Below are positions 31,666 to 43,560 of a DNA stretch of 44,983 nt, one piece after another. The notes under the pieces are model-generated. The model searched no databases and had not been told where the DNA came from. It saw only the letters and a program-made list of their open reading frames with translations. Within the stretch, counting starts at the first letter, position 1. Each line of letters begins with the position of its first letter. Origin of the DNA: Welwitschia mirabilis. Its lineage: Eukaryota; Gnetophyta; Gnetopsida; Welwitschiales. The DNA lies in contig JBOZIK010000001.1 in NCBI GenBank assembly GCA_051453625.1, forward strand, positions 226,653,373-226,698,355, given 5' to 3'. The position numbers and the translations under genes are program-made.

Positions 31666-31674
31666 CTTATATTT
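31666..31674 (-). promoter_or_regulatory. TATA-like box of the UBA gene
   Basis: The minus strand reads AAATATAAG, about 30 bases upstream of the estimated transcription start near 31637, at the edge of the less AT-rich leader. Confidence 0.45.
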
Positions 31675-31940
31675 CTTCGAGTCCTTTGTGAATAATGAAA
31701 AAATTTTTAAAAGAAGGTCTATTTCTTGGCAAATAATTTTTACGTGGCCATTTACCCACTTTTATTTTTAAACAAATATTTAAAATTCTATTGGAGGGAG
31801 TGTAATAACTTTAGAAGAAAACTTTGTAGTTGATTTTAAACAAAAACAAAAATCTAGGTAATATGTTCTATCATCCTTAAAGGCAATGATAAGTACTAAG
31901 AGAAACTTGTAGGGCTTTATCTAAGGACCATCAAAGATAG
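31675..31940. other. Upstream spacer of the UBA gene
   Basis: AT-rich sequence with no recognised element; its proximal part probably carries the remaining promoter. Confidence 0.4.
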
Positions 31941-31956
31941 TATTAAATTAAAAAGC

Positions 31957-32151
31957 CAATGGTATTGTAGTTTAACCAATGGGACACAGTTCCTTTATTT
32001 AAAAGGTTGTGTGTTTGAACCTTTGGATTGTTTGCTTGGCATACTATTAGGCCTCATGCATAATTAAGTAATTCCTATAGCCAGTTACAGTGGTTGTACT
32101 CTTATGGTGGGAGATATAGTTACTTAAAGTTTTGAGTTCAACACGCACTAT
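31957..32151 (+). mobile_element. tRNA-derived SINE-like element, copy 2
   Basis: A 195-base unit beginning CAATGGTATTGTAGTTTAAC. It has an A-box-like TAGTTTAACCAATGG (31969-31983) and a B-box-like GTGTTTGAACC (32011-32021). It aligns throughout with the reverse complement of 22411-22609, for example TTGTACTCTTATGG against TCGTACTCTTAAGG, and ATATAGTTACTTAAAGTTTT against ATATAGTCACTAAAAGTTTT. Flanks TATTAAAT at 31941-31948 and 32152-32159 form a possible target duplication, which extends imperfectly to 15 bases. Located about 300 bases upstream of the UBA gene promoter. Confidence 0.72.
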
Positions 32152-32280
32152 TATTAAATAGAAAACAGAAATGAAAAAATATCTATGATAAATTATGAAA
32201 CTAATAAGAAATAATATTAGTGCAACTAGCTCATTAGTGCACTAAAAAACACCAATGCTAGGATATGGAAGAAGTTTATG

Positions 32281-32326
32281 AGAAACCATTGAAGGCCATA
32301 GAAAGAAACCATTGAAGACCATAGAA
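32281..32326. repeat. Tandem duplication, 23-bp unit
   Basis: AGAAACCATTGAAGGCCATA at 32281 is repeated as AGAAACCATTGAAGACCATA at 32304, one difference. Confidence 0.85.
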
Positions 32327-32639
32327 CCTCTTTCCCTCGCAAAAGGATGAAAAGGAGCATAGCAGACAAGCTCTATTATTAACCCCACTAGCTAGCCACT
32401 AATAGAGAATATAGTGGAACTACCACTCCTTAGTTTTGAAGATAGAACCATCACATTAAAAAGCAGATGACGTAACCAATTGGGTAGGACCATGAAAAGG
32501 GTCTATGACTATGTAATTGGAATGTTTTTAGGGTTAATATCAAATTACTATTCAAGGCATGACACACCCTGTCCTCGTGTAATGTTTAATAAGTATTAAT
32601 TGATAAATAAATAAATGGGGGTTGAATATGCCAAGATCA
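32327..32639. other. Spacer, no gene seen
   Basis: No motif recognised on either strand. Confidence 0.4.
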
Positions 32640-32845
32640 CAATAAACATATCATAGTTGGTGGCAAAAGAAAGGAACAACAAAGTGACGTAATGGAGGTG
32701 TAGTAGGTGTGCTTGAGGGCTTTACCCAGGGGGCGAATGCAATAGAGCAAGGTAGTCATTATTGTGGTGAGTGGCGTTCAGTGGTAGGTCTTAGCAATAG
32801 AAGAATTGACATTAAGAAAAGGTTGGGTAATTACCCTAGCTTGCA

Positions 32846-33960
32846 ATGGCTTCTCATCAGGAAGTTGTTCCTTTTGTTCAAGGTTTAGCCTTGGTATTTC
32901 CTATTGTCGATGATGTATGTCTTGAAGCTAAAGCTAAATTTCAAAGCTATTTCTTAAGCAGATTCATTTTTTATGGTCCTTGCCCTAGGTTAGCCCTAAT
33001 ATGCTCTTGGGTAGTTTCAAAATGGTTGCGTATAGGTGAAGTGAAGTAGCGATAATGTTTGATGGACTACTCTTATTTTGGTTTTCCTTACTTAAGAACA
33101 AATATAAGATTTTAGTAGATAAGCTATGGTTCTTTGAAATGTGTCAACTAGCTCTTGCCCCATGGAAACCAGGGGCTCAGTATGATGGAACCCTCTACAG
33201 AAACATACATATTTGGATATGAATAATGAACCTTCTAATAGAGTTCTAAGAAGGTAATCTTCAAGAAGAGATTGTAAAAAAAATTTCAATCATCTCATTA
33301 AGAGAGCGACAATCAAAGCATCTAGATTTGCATGGGCTAGGTCTTACTTATGCAAAAAGAAAACAGATTCAGCTCAAATCCAAATGGGGCTTCAAAACTT
33401 TAAATGTCGAGTATAACAATATTCCAACATCATGTAAACTATGTGGGAAAATCAGCCACTTGTAACTACCATGTAGACAAAAACTTGCCAAATGTAGCTA
33501 CTGTTAGAAGGAAGAGAACCTAAAATAAGAGTGCAAAAGGAAGCTAAATTGTAATTTTTACAAGAAACCAAGGCATGTGAAAGATGAATGAAAGACCATA
33601 AAGAAGAAGAAGCATTTGGGGAAAAAAGAAGGACACACTTCACAAGAACAGATTTGTGATGTTAAAAGACCTAGTGGACAAAAAAGGGGATCCATAGGAA
33701 GAAAAGAATAGAGAAACAGAAAACATCAATGTCCCACTAGAGGAGCTAGTTTAAGAAACATCAAAAGTAAACGTGGGGGTAAAAAAATTAATGAAGACAA
33801 AGTCACCCCATTTGGAAAAGCACAAAGTAGAGAAGTGGCCATAAAAACAAAAATATCATTCCCATTTAAAAGGCATGAGGTTCATAATTCCCGAGGAAAA
33901 AACACAAATATGAAAAAGAGAACTCAAGAAATCCAGGTAAATATCTTGAATAAATCTCAG
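32846..33960 (+). pseudogene. LINE ORF1 relic with CCHC zinc knuckle
   Basis: Begins with a 67-codon open stretch MASHQEVVPFVQGLALVF at 32846, a plausible ORF1 start. Near 33120-33220 the text FEMCQLALAPWKPGAQYD resembles the DUF4283 segment (..L.L.PW.P......) of plant L1 ORF1. At 33433-33474 CKLCGKISHL*LPC keeps the C-X2-C-X4-H-X4-C spacing with a TAA inside. A Lys-rich tail follows to about 33960. ORF1 proteins bind the element RNA. At least five stops or shifts. Confidence 0.65.
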
Positions 33961-34079
33961 TCAACCTTGAAGGATATGATTGATAAACATCTCAATCATA
34001 GGAAGAAGAATTCATGTTAGTCTTATCTCAGAAGATAAGGGGGACGGGGAGCTCCTATAAGAGTAGGTCATGACTTCAA

Positions 34080-34690
34080 CTAATAAAAGCATGAAAAGCC
34101 GATTTGATGTATATATAGGAAACAGAATTGTGGATTGGGAAGATTTGGATGCCTCCAAAAGATTGAAATCCTATCATAGTGGTAAGTATAGGTAGAGAAA
34201 GAGGGTTATTTATTGCAAGTAGGTTCCCTTTTAGAGTGACATAGACCAATGATTGGTTTATTATTATTCAAATGGATAATTTTATCATAGCCAACATTTA
34301 TGGTTGCAAAATCATCAAATAAGAATTCATATTCTTAAAGATTTGGTAGAAAGATGCAGTAATCAATGCTAGGTAACAACAGGAGATTCCAACCAATGCC
34401 TTTATAGATAGGAAAAGTTATGCTACAAGCACTAGAATGAATATAAAGTGAATGAGTATTTATACTTAACTCAAAAAAAAGAAATGTATGATATAAAACC
34501 TTTAACAGGAAGTCTAATTGGTCTAATCAAAGGATGGACACCAATAAAATTCTCATCAGAATAGATAGGGCATGGATCTCAAGGAAATTGATTAAGACTA
34601 CAGACTACTTCTTAAAAGGATTTCCTAGAACAAGTCCTAAGATAGACCACTTCTTTTGCAAATGGGAATGAAGTCATCCTATCATAACTA
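34080..34690 (+). pseudogene. LINE endonuclease relic
   Basis: TTGDSNQC at about 34376-34399 corresponds to the GDFN motif of the exonuclease-endonuclease-phosphatase fold. WSNQRMDTNKI (34515-34550), IRIDRAWISRKL (34555-34590) and SPKIDHFFCKWE (34631-34666) correspond to the W....., RIDR and SDH.P blocks at the domain's end. The His of SDH is retained as IDH. The N-terminal half is poorly readable. Confidence 0.7.
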
Positions 34691-34928
34691 TTTTAAGTTT
34701 GAAAGATATTTGACTAAATGGAAAGAGACTTAAAGAGTTGATGCGTGATACCTAAAGCTAATACACTAGAAGTGACCCCTGGATATTTTTTATAACAATC
34801 TATAATCATCTAAAAAATAGACTTAAGCTTGAAGCCAAGGAAGAGAGAGCTAGTTTTAAGACTAGGAGGAAGAATTTATTAGATCAATTAGATGAAATAT
34901 AGCACTAAGAGGAGAAAGGAAATTAAAA

Positions 34929-36480
34929 CCATGATAGAAAAATAGAAATTTGATGGAACTGCATGAACTATATATGGATGAAGGAATTTATTGGGAACAA
35001 TTCTCAAGGGTTCAATGGTTAAAAGAAGGGAAACACCACTCAAGATTCTTTTTAAGAATAGCATCAAAAAACAAGAATATTAATTCAATAAGAAGGCTTA
35101 AAATAAATGATAGAGAAATTACTAGAGAAAGAGGTATAGCCTAAGAGTTACTTCACCAATCAGTGGGAGATTGAATGAAAGTACCTTCTAATATGAAAAC
35201 TAGAAAGAACTTAAACAAAAAGGATAGAGCTCATTTCATGAAGGCTTCATTAACTAGGAAATAATGGAATCCATTAGAATCATGAAGAACGATAAAAGAC
35301 TTAAGCCTAGATGGTTGACAGATTTCTATAAGAAATTTGTCATATATTTATGAGAGAACATTTTTGATATGACACATGATAAGTTGTATCATGAGGGAGA
35401 TTAATTACACCAACTTAACACTAATTTTAAAAAAATAAGATGTTATTGCCCCATAGGACTCCAGACTGATTAGGGTATGTAATGTAGTTTATAGAATTCT
35501 AACTAAATATCTAGTTCACAGACTTACCCCATTGCTTTCTAAGTTAGCTTATCCTTCTTAAGAAGTGTTTATTAAATCCAGCTATATTCAAAACTAGATT
35601 AGTTTAAATCATTAATTAATCCATACTTGTAAAACTTCTAAATTTCTAGCACTGTGTTATAATGCTTGAAATAGAAAAAGCTTTTGCAACAGTTTATTGG
35701 AAATTTTTAGAGAATATCATGTCAAATAAAGGGTTTGCGACCACATATGTGGAACTAATGTTAAATTTGTAGTCTAGTACCATATTCCCCATAAAGATCA
35801 ATGAAAAACCATATGGATTTTTAAATCAAATAGCAGCTTAAGACAAGGGGATTTACTATTGCCCTAGCTTTTCATTTTGGTAATGAATACTATGAGGATT
35901 TTCTTACGGATAGAGCTAAAGGGATTTTAATAGGGAGTCAAATGTTCCTGAATAAACATTATGCTAATGAAACTATCTTAACTATTAAAGCCACCAAGGA
36001 GGATGGTGAAGCAATAGTTAATAGCATTGAGGAGTTTGGTGACCAAACATATTTGTGTATTAATTAGGAGAAATTCAAAATATCTTTCCTTAATGCCAAC
36101 GTGAACAGAAAAAGGGTAATTCTTCATGAAATGGGCATAAGAGTGGGCTTGGATAATGATGTGCACTTGGGCATTCTGATGAAGAACTAGTCTAAAAATC
36201 AATACCTGGAAAAATTTGCTGGAATGGATTAGGAGGAGATGTATGGATTGGTGTAATAGATACTTATCCAACTAAATAAAAAGCATTCTTCTTAATGCAT
36301 GCATTAGCTCAATTAATAGATATACTTCAACCAGAATGGCCCTGACAAAGAAACTATCTCAACTCATAAATAGAACTTTTAAGAGCTTCATTTGGTTAGG
36401 AGAAAAGGACAAAGCCTAGATACATCTTATTAAATGGACGACTTTCACTAGACCCAAGGAATATGGGGGTTTAGGAATTA
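34929..36480 (+). pseudogene. LINE reverse transcriptase relic
   Basis: Opens with DEGIYWEQFSRVQWLKEGKH then SRFFLRIASKNKN (34975-35075), the plant L1 block E..W.Q.SR..WL..GD.NT.FFH. The palm motif appears as HYANETIL at 35957-35980 in place of FADD, so both catalytic Asp are lost. INQEKFKISF-like (36058-36084, with a stop) and YLEKFAGM (36202-36225) match the SK and LG....W segments that follow. RT would have primed element cDNA at nicked target DNA. Confidence 0.75.
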
Positions 36481-36769
36481 AGAACATAGAAGACATGACA
36501 ATGGAAGATACTTCCAAGGTTAAAGGCTAATAAAGCTTCTTGATCCATCTTAATGAACAACAAATATAGATAAGATTAGAAGGGCACTTTTGCCTTATGA
36601 AAAAACATTAAGCAAACTTGAGAAACCTTGGAAAGTATAAGAGCAAGACGAGACTAGTCTAATAAAGAGGTTTTAACAACAAAGTATGGTAAAGGCAAAT
36701 CTAGAATATATTTATAGGGAGGAATGCTTCCAAAAAAATAAAATTTCCAGCTGGCTTTGTCACATAGGG

Positions 36770-36940
36770 TTATTTTGATGACAGATAGAGTGAAGAAATA
36801 AGGCATTAATGTCCCTCAAGCTTGCATGAGGTGCCATCATCCAAATGAGTCCATAGATCATATATTTAAAGAATGTGAATGGCCTTTAAGATTTGCATCA
36901 ATATCCAACTATGCTTCAAATATCTCCTGCTATAATTTAT
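36770..36940 (+). pseudogene. LINE zf-RVT (zinc-binding) relic
   Basis: At 36822-36881 the frame reads CMRCHHPNESIDHIFKECEW, the C..C....ES..H.F..C pattern of the zf-RVT domain behind plant L1 RTs, preceded by MTDRVKK*GINVPQA. The Cys and His ligands are all present. Confidence 0.8.
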
Positions 36941-37883
36941 ACGACTCAAAGTACTACTAGTTCATGTGTTTCTAGACTTGGAAGCCTAGGCATTAGTGTA
37001 GTTTAGAACATTAAAACATCACTAGACTAAGCAACCAAGGGAGACCAAAGACAGTGCAACAACTTTGTTTTGGTAAATATGGGAAATCATCCCATTGAGG
37101 AACTTGATTTCATAGGAAGATATAAATAATATTAGGAGCTTTAGGACCTAGTGGTCCTGAGTAGTTGGGAAAGGATGTTGCTCAATTGTGAGGGTTGCTA
37201 AATTATAACATTGTAAAAGTTTTATGGAAGATGAAGCGGAGACAAAACTACATTTTAGAGGATCCAAATTACAGTGATAGGAGATGCCACCAAAGAAGCC
37301 ATTGGAGTGCTAAATGGTGAAGAATTCCAAGTCCCAATTTCTAGTGACTTCATTCTACAGTGGAAAGCTTGTTCATCTCAAAATTGAGCATTTATTGAAG
37401 GTGCCCTCTTGCAATCCTAGTAGTTGGGGTGGAAATGATTGACACATATTTGATTCAATAGGTGATAGTGTGAATCTACAAGATTTACTTTTTGGCTTCT
37501 TGAGATTTTTGAGGTATGGCTATCTTATTAATGTTTTGGTTTTTCTCTTCAAGTATTTACAAAAGAAGGATTTGACTAGACATTTTGATTTAGTTATGGA
37601 TCTCTTAAAGAAAGCATAGGGAATAGATAGATTTGTTTTCATAAAGGATTGTTTGAGAAATGTGGCATAGCCTAGAAAGAGGAAAAGATTAAGCGGCTAA
37701 AGTTAACAAGGATAACATAGAACGCAATTCGATGCAAAGGCCTAAAAGCTATTCCTTAAGGCAGGTACATCATCAAAGCCCTCCAACCCTGAGGCATTCC
37801 AAAAGTAATAATCCGGAGCTTCTCACCTTAAAGTCCTAAACCATCCTTCCCTATTTCCAAAGCAAACACTTAATGCTAGTCAG
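36941..37883 (+). other. LINE 3' part, unreadable
   Basis: By position an RNase H domain may have followed zf-RVT. Short readable pieces (GDATKEAIGVLNGEEFQVPI around 37283-37345) might derive from it, but no catalytic pattern can be assigned. Confidence 0.35.
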
Positions 37884-38408
37884 ATGAGCAAAGGGAGAAT
37901 TCCCCCTTGCATGCAGATGAGTCGAATACCTAGACCTAGGAATGCATGCTTCAACCGCCAGCTCCTATTTTTCCCTCTAGAAACAAAGAGAAAAGTCTTC
38001 ACTGTTAAGAGATCGTCTGATAAAGAGAATTTTGATATAGAAGAAACCCTATTAAAATCTGCTAAAACGACCCTTTACTCACTAGAAAAATGCCTATTTG
38101 AAATTCTAAAAATTTCTCACTATGTGATTGGCAAGAATGCTATTCATGAACACCACACAATGTCCCTGGAACTACCTCTAGATAGATAAATGTTTGCCTC
38201 AGTAAAGCACAAGGAGTGTGTAGTGAGGGAAATGCAAGAGCTAAATGTTGCATTGGAGGGCATTCAACACTTGATAGTGAGAAGGATGCTCAAAAGCCAA
38301 CATATGGAGAGATACATTACATGCAAAGCCAAGGACAGCCTCCTCAGCATTAGGTTGCAGGCTGAAAGCTATGGGAATTGCCAAGTGTTAACTTCTTCAT
38401 CAGTCTAG
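37884..38408 (+). pseudogene. 174-codon frame with one internal stop, function unknown
   Basis: Two consecutive open stretches (101 and 72 codons) lie in the same frame and are separated only by a TAA at 38187-38189, which is directly followed by ATG. The text has normal amino acid composition (SKGRIPPCMQMSRIP, KSAKTTLYSLEKCLFEILK, VVREMQELNVALEGIQHLI), with amphipathic helices, unlike the fragmented LINE frames next to it. It lies between zf-RVT and the A-rich tail. I do not recognise it: it could be a LINE accessory frame, captured host sequence or chance. Confidence 0.45.
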
Positions 38409-38692
38409 TTAATCCCTTTTTTGGTTTTATTTTTGTTTGCCCAATTTCATAGTTTGTTTTATAGGGCAACATTAACCCCCTTAAGAAATTTTTTATTTTT
38501 TACATATACTACTATGCAGGCCACTATGGCCGTTACTTGAGAATTTGTTTTGTTTTCACCTTTTAGCTTGTGGAAGGGTAATCCCTTGGCTAGGTTCAAT
38601 GTTTGTCATGGTAACATTTTGTTAGGACACTATTGCCTTGCTTGTAAATATGTTACTTAAAAAGATCGGCCTTTATCAAAATAAATAAATAA
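38409..38692 (+). other. LINE 3' UTR and A-rich tail
   Basis: T- and G-rich 3' region ending in GGCCTTTATCAAAATAAATAAATAA. The short tandem AAAT repeat in place of a pure poly(A) is common at old plant LINE ends. Confidence 0.6.
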
Positions 38693-40240
38693 GGAAGGTT
38701 AAAGGGGTAAAAAGAATTTTAAACTTCTAGATTTTTCTTAATTTATTTTCCAACTTATAAAACATATTTCAAACCATATGATCTAAAATAATTGCATTTG
38801 ATATGTATTCAGTGTCATTCCTTTGGCTTTATAATAATCAATGCATGTTGAGTTGAGCTCCAAAGTAATCGTAAGTTACTTAAACAACCTGGAAATCAAA
38901 ATGACAAGCCTAGTCATCTATTATAAAATCCTCACTTACTAAGAAATGAGGGAAATCATGCTATAAGAAGCTTCCCATATGTTAGTTTCTAGATCATAAT
39001 TGATCCCATATAAAGGAGAATAATTGGCTTTAAACTTGAGGATTTGTTGTTACAACATTTACTCAATTATTAGAAGACTTCTTTAGATCATCATGAAACA
39101 GAGAAGGGCATGGAATATGTGATTACAAATATTGATTTATAAGAATAAAATATAAGAATACTTGACTTAATGGATGTTCTAGACTTAAGGCATCAATGGT
39201 AGTCATTAAAAGTCTTATTAGGAACATGGTAGGAAGGAGAAGGGCATTATGAAGTCTATGTTTGATGGAAAGAAGGCATAGTAAAATATTATATTAGTTG
39301 TTATATATTCCATTTGGATGAAGGCTAAAAAGGAGGATAAATTTTATTCCATAGGCTATCTTAACATTTTCCATTACTAGTCCCTTACTTATGATATTTT
39401 CTACTAATGTCAATTAGATATAATTACTAATAATAGGCAAGACACATTTTGTGAGGTATAAAGATGGTATCAAATATTGCAAGTCATTTGACAATCGCAA
39501 AACTTCTCATTATGGTTTTTGTACGTATGAAATGATGATCATGAGGCTTAAAAGATCAAAGTTATATACTTGTTAATCAATTTCAGTCATTTTTTCTTTC
39601 ATGATACTTTACAAATTATCAAGTGTTAATGCTTTCTTATCAATAAGAATATTTGCTAATTGTACTTTTCATATTTTTGTTTTAGTTCGAAAATAAAAGA
39701 ATATTAAAAGAAATATTTACAACATATTGACAAAGGACATTATAAATTGAAAGATTTATAAAAAATGGAAGGAGGAGAACCAATTAATTCTTTTATCTTC
39801 AATGATATTAACAATANNNNNNNNNNATAAATTTCTTACCTATTTTTTATAAAATACTTGTTTGAATCTTTAACATTTATTTTTTTCCCTAATAGTTGTT
39901 TTTGTGCATAATAAAATAATTTTTGCTTTTAATGGATTTTACCCTTTTACGTTGTAGAACATGTTTGATTTTTAGGAGTATTTACAAGAAAAATAAGCTC
40001 ATGAAAAAAGAAATTTAATTTTAGAAGAAAGAGTTCAAAAATGGAAAATGCAATTCAGCTTTGTCTATTGGATAGGGAATTCAATAGCCTTAAAGCCTTG
40101 GGACATAGAGAAATTTCATCCTTTTAACATCTATAGAAATAATTATTCATTTTTGTTACTTGGTTATTCTATCATCTACATTCCTCCAAAGGAAGCACCA
40201 ACATTGGAAGAAGAAGATTCAGACATTTCCATTTATCCGT
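38693..40240. other. AT-rich spacer with possible retroelement relics
   Basis: A diffuse plus-strand reading at 39080-39500 (SLIRNMVGRRRALWSL, KTHFVRYKDGIKYCKSF) looks formerly coding but fits no family I can name. The 65-codon frame at 40048-40245 ends in PPKEAPTLEEEDSDISIYPF and has an acidic tail. There is a 10-N gap at 39817-39826. Confidence 0.3.
39817..39826. other. Assembly gap (10 N)
   Basis: Ten unknown bases. Confidence 0.99.
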
Positions 40241-40281
40241 TCTAACATTATTTTTTGCTGTAAAATGTTCCATTGCACATC

Positions 40282-40295
40282 AAAAAAAGGGGGGC
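40282..40295 (+). other. Polypurine-tract-like run
   Basis: AAAAAAAGGGGGGC on the plus strand, about 40 bases after the end of the 40048-40245 frame. It looks like the primer of an LTR retrotransposon, but no LTR start (TG) with a partner was found next to it. Confidence 0.3.
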
Positions 40296-42799
40296 AAACT
40301 ATGGGGGTTAATTTTATTCCCCATTATTACCCTTTACTTTCCTATTCGTTTCACTCCTTTATCCTCTTTTATCCTTTTCCACTTGTTTCAAATAAATTAC
40401 CATTGTTGTACGATAGTTATGAAACATTTCAGAAAGTTTCTTGAAACATTTCAAGAACTTGAGTTTCTGTGTTTTTAGTGGTCATCTTTGACTTCCACTT
40501 CTTGAAGTATTTTCTCCATTTTAACGCCTTCGAAATTTTCCTCTTCCTAAATCCCATATACCGATTTTTAGTCCAATTATTCCTCATCCCTGGGGTTGGA
40601 ATCTTCCAAAAAAAAAATAATAATAAATATAAAAACAAATTTCATTTCCTGAAGCCACTAAGTGCTGATAGTGGAGCCTTCTTGCAAAGCTTGAGAATCT
40701 GCATCAAATTCTATGCCCAACGTTACAACTTTTCCTCCATATCATAATTTGTAAGAGTTAATTTATCTCTAATTCACTTCATTTCTTTAATTCAATTTAT
40801 TTATTTTGTTAGCTCTCTATAATCACACATCTATGATTTGAAAATCATTTTTGTGTATTGGATTTAACCACTTTCAGACATAAGATTACTTGTTTCAGAA
40901 CAAACATGTTGAATTTTAATAATTTTTTAAGACTGCAAATTCTATATTTTCTTTAATTCTACAATTCAAAGAAACATTAAATTCAATTTCATTTCTTTTT
41001 AAAATGCCTCTCATTTCATAAATGACATTTATTTCAAACTACTTTTGCCATGTTTCACATTAACTTTGGGTCAAAATATCATTATCTTTAGGCTAATGTT
41101 ATAAGCACATCTTTTTATTAGTGTAGGAACATAGCCTATTAAATTATTTTCTGAAATGTGAATGGATCTTATACAATACTATTTGAAATGCATTCCTTTG
41201 TCCATAATCAATTATTTCAAAATATTTGAATTACTTTCAAAAGCAAATTGTTTATATTTTTAAAACATTAGAACTTGCATGTCGTTTTAGTGTTTAAAGC
41301 ATTTGTTAAAGTCACAAATTTGATTTTTCTTAAACAAAATAAAAGTACTTCAAAAGCATTGTTTTAAGGATCATTTATGTCATTCACTAGACCAAGAAAA
41401 AGAAAAAAAAATCCATGAGTTGCAAACATTCATCTTAACATTTCCCATGTTATTTTACACTCTAGACAAGAACATTTCTTATATAAAAAAAAAACAGAAA
41501 AGAGAATAAGAGGATGAGGTTTAATTTTTATTAATCTTCTTATGTAGTTGTTGTTTAAAAAGAACCACCAAAGCAATAGTCCTTAAGCAAAAAGTGACCC
41601 ATTTGTTAGAATCCCTTATAAGTTCCTACGGGATTAACCAAGGAGATGTAGCTTTGATGATATTTCTCACTCCCACCTTGTATCAATACGTTACTTTTAA
41701 GGTTTTGTTATTGAAAAATAGAGTTAAGTGGAAAATAAAGAATGAAAAATACAAAAATTTTAAATAATATCTGCTTAATAAATATTAAAAATGATTTTTC
41801 TTGTTTTTCCTGATAGGCTCTTGCATTTTTGTATCAAGTTCACAATTAATTACTTAAGTTTCACTTGTCTACAGGGGTGGATGTTGAACGTAATCCACTT
41901 TGTATTGAAGCTCCTTAAATGTCTTTAATGAATTGATTGTATTATCTTGATGTTTTTTCTTTTACATATGGTAATTCTTTGTCTATTTAAAGGCTTAAAT
42001 TATAACTTCATAAAAGGTTATAAAACTTATTCAAATTTACATTGTTGTTTTAGGTAATGAACAAATTTATTTAAAATTACTGACTTGCATCTCTACTATA
42101 AAACCATTTCATATCTTTAGAGATGAAGGCATTATTGTATAACATGATTCTAACTTTGTAGTGGAATTAGATAATATCTTTTTTTCAAAGATATAGTTTG
42201 GTATTTGTTTCTTGCTCACTCTCTTAACAACTCCTTCAAACTTTTCTTCATCATTTAGAGTTTTAATTAATTTAATTGATTTTTAACTGGATTGCTTTAG
42301 AAAGATTATCATGAATCTGTCAACAAATTGTTCTTTAACATGTAGGATGAATTAATTATACACCAACAAATGTCTGATGTTATGTTTCTTTATCTCTATG
42401 TGCTTCAATCTTTGATGGAAAATAACATGTTTATAAGTTTAATAAAACTATAATTATCTATAATACCCTAGTATTTTTGGACTTAATAATAATTACTATG
42501 CTTAATAATTATTACGTAAGCAAGGACCATTAGTTGTTGAGTGTTATGATACAAAAAAAAACAATGGTTTACAAAGTTAATATATTCTTGTTATAATTTA
42601 TGAATGAAATCTTGATATATATATATATGCATGTGTTTTTGAATATAGTGAAATCTGAGAATTATGAAATATCATAAGAATAATAGATGCATGCGTATTG
42701 TTAACATGTAAAAATTGACATTCCGATCAAGTTAAAAGATCAATTTATCTTAATGGAAGACATTAATACAACCAATTTTATCATTAAAACATGTCTTCT
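40296..42799. other. AT-rich spacer, no gene seen
   Basis: Only a (TA)n run at 42615-42628 stands out. ORFs at 40160-40444, 40429-40638 and 40469-40747 overlap on both strands and are composition-driven. Confidence 0.4.
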
Positions 42800-43437
42800 A
42801 TTATTTTTCTATATTAATTTGAACTTATCGTTTGCCCATGACATTTTCAGGACGCTTATTGCATTCTGAAGGATAGGTTAAAATTTGACGATCATCTAGG
42901 CTAGAATGCTGATGTTGTCATTTAGGTCATCCAGTGCCACTAGTCCTTCTAGACAACACACTTCAAGACTCATGTTTTTAACTTGTCATAAGAAATTGAT
43001 CCAAATGAAATTATGGGATTGATCAAATGTCACATCAAAAGTAACTTGCATTCTTAATGACATGTGGTGATGATGAGGATGGCACACAAAAGCAACATGT
43101 GGCATTGCCGAGGAGGATGACGATGGAGACACATGATAATGACAGCAGTTAGCAGAAGCAGTAAAGCATCCAGGAGCTAAGTGTGGGCCTCGTTATAATT
43201 ATCTCTACCAAATGGAAAAGATTATAATGTCCCACCTAATTTCATCATTATGTAACATTCTTTATTTTAGCAAAAAGATTGAACATTCATAGTGTCAAGT
43301 TGCAATGGCCTTCTAAGAATTTCTTTGTAGTGTGAGCTTGTCTTCGAGGATAGCATGAGGAGTTCTATCCTCATTTCTCTTCCTCTGATGTAATGTGTTT
43401 TCTTTAATACACAAAAGTTATTTAGATTTTGATTTCA
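42800..43437 (+). repeat. Possible LTR 3' part followed by a decayed primer site
   Basis: The segment ends TTTGATTTCA at 43437 and is followed by AGTGGTGTATCAC. TGGT and ATCA are the halves of the initiator tRNA-Met primer site (TGGTATCA) with two extra bases. The T-rich end with CTCTTCCTCTGATGTAATGTG is LTR-like. The 5' LTR edge was not found, and the following internal region is cut by the element at 43511. Confidence 0.3.
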
Positions 43438-43560
43438 AGTGGTGTATCACTTTGTACTTGGAATAACTAGGTAACAACTTAATTATCATGTTTCATTTTC
43501 ATTTGAGTGTAATGCATTTTTTTTTTTGAAAGAAATGGGAATATATTAAAATAAAAAAAA

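Larger units (their letters stand above)
32640..38692 (+). mobile_element. Decayed L1-like LINE (non-LTR retrotransposon)
   Basis: On the plus strand the order is a GC-richer 5' UTR (about 32640-32845), ORF1 with a CCHC knuckle, ORF2 with apurinic-type endonuclease, RT and zf-RVT, a 3' part with an unidentified frame, and an A-rich tail ending AAAATAAATAAATAA at 38678-38692. This is the layout of plant L1 elements and the length is nearly complete. Stops and frame shifts occur throughout. The 5' end is estimated from the composition change, and no convincing target duplication was found. Confidence 0.8.
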
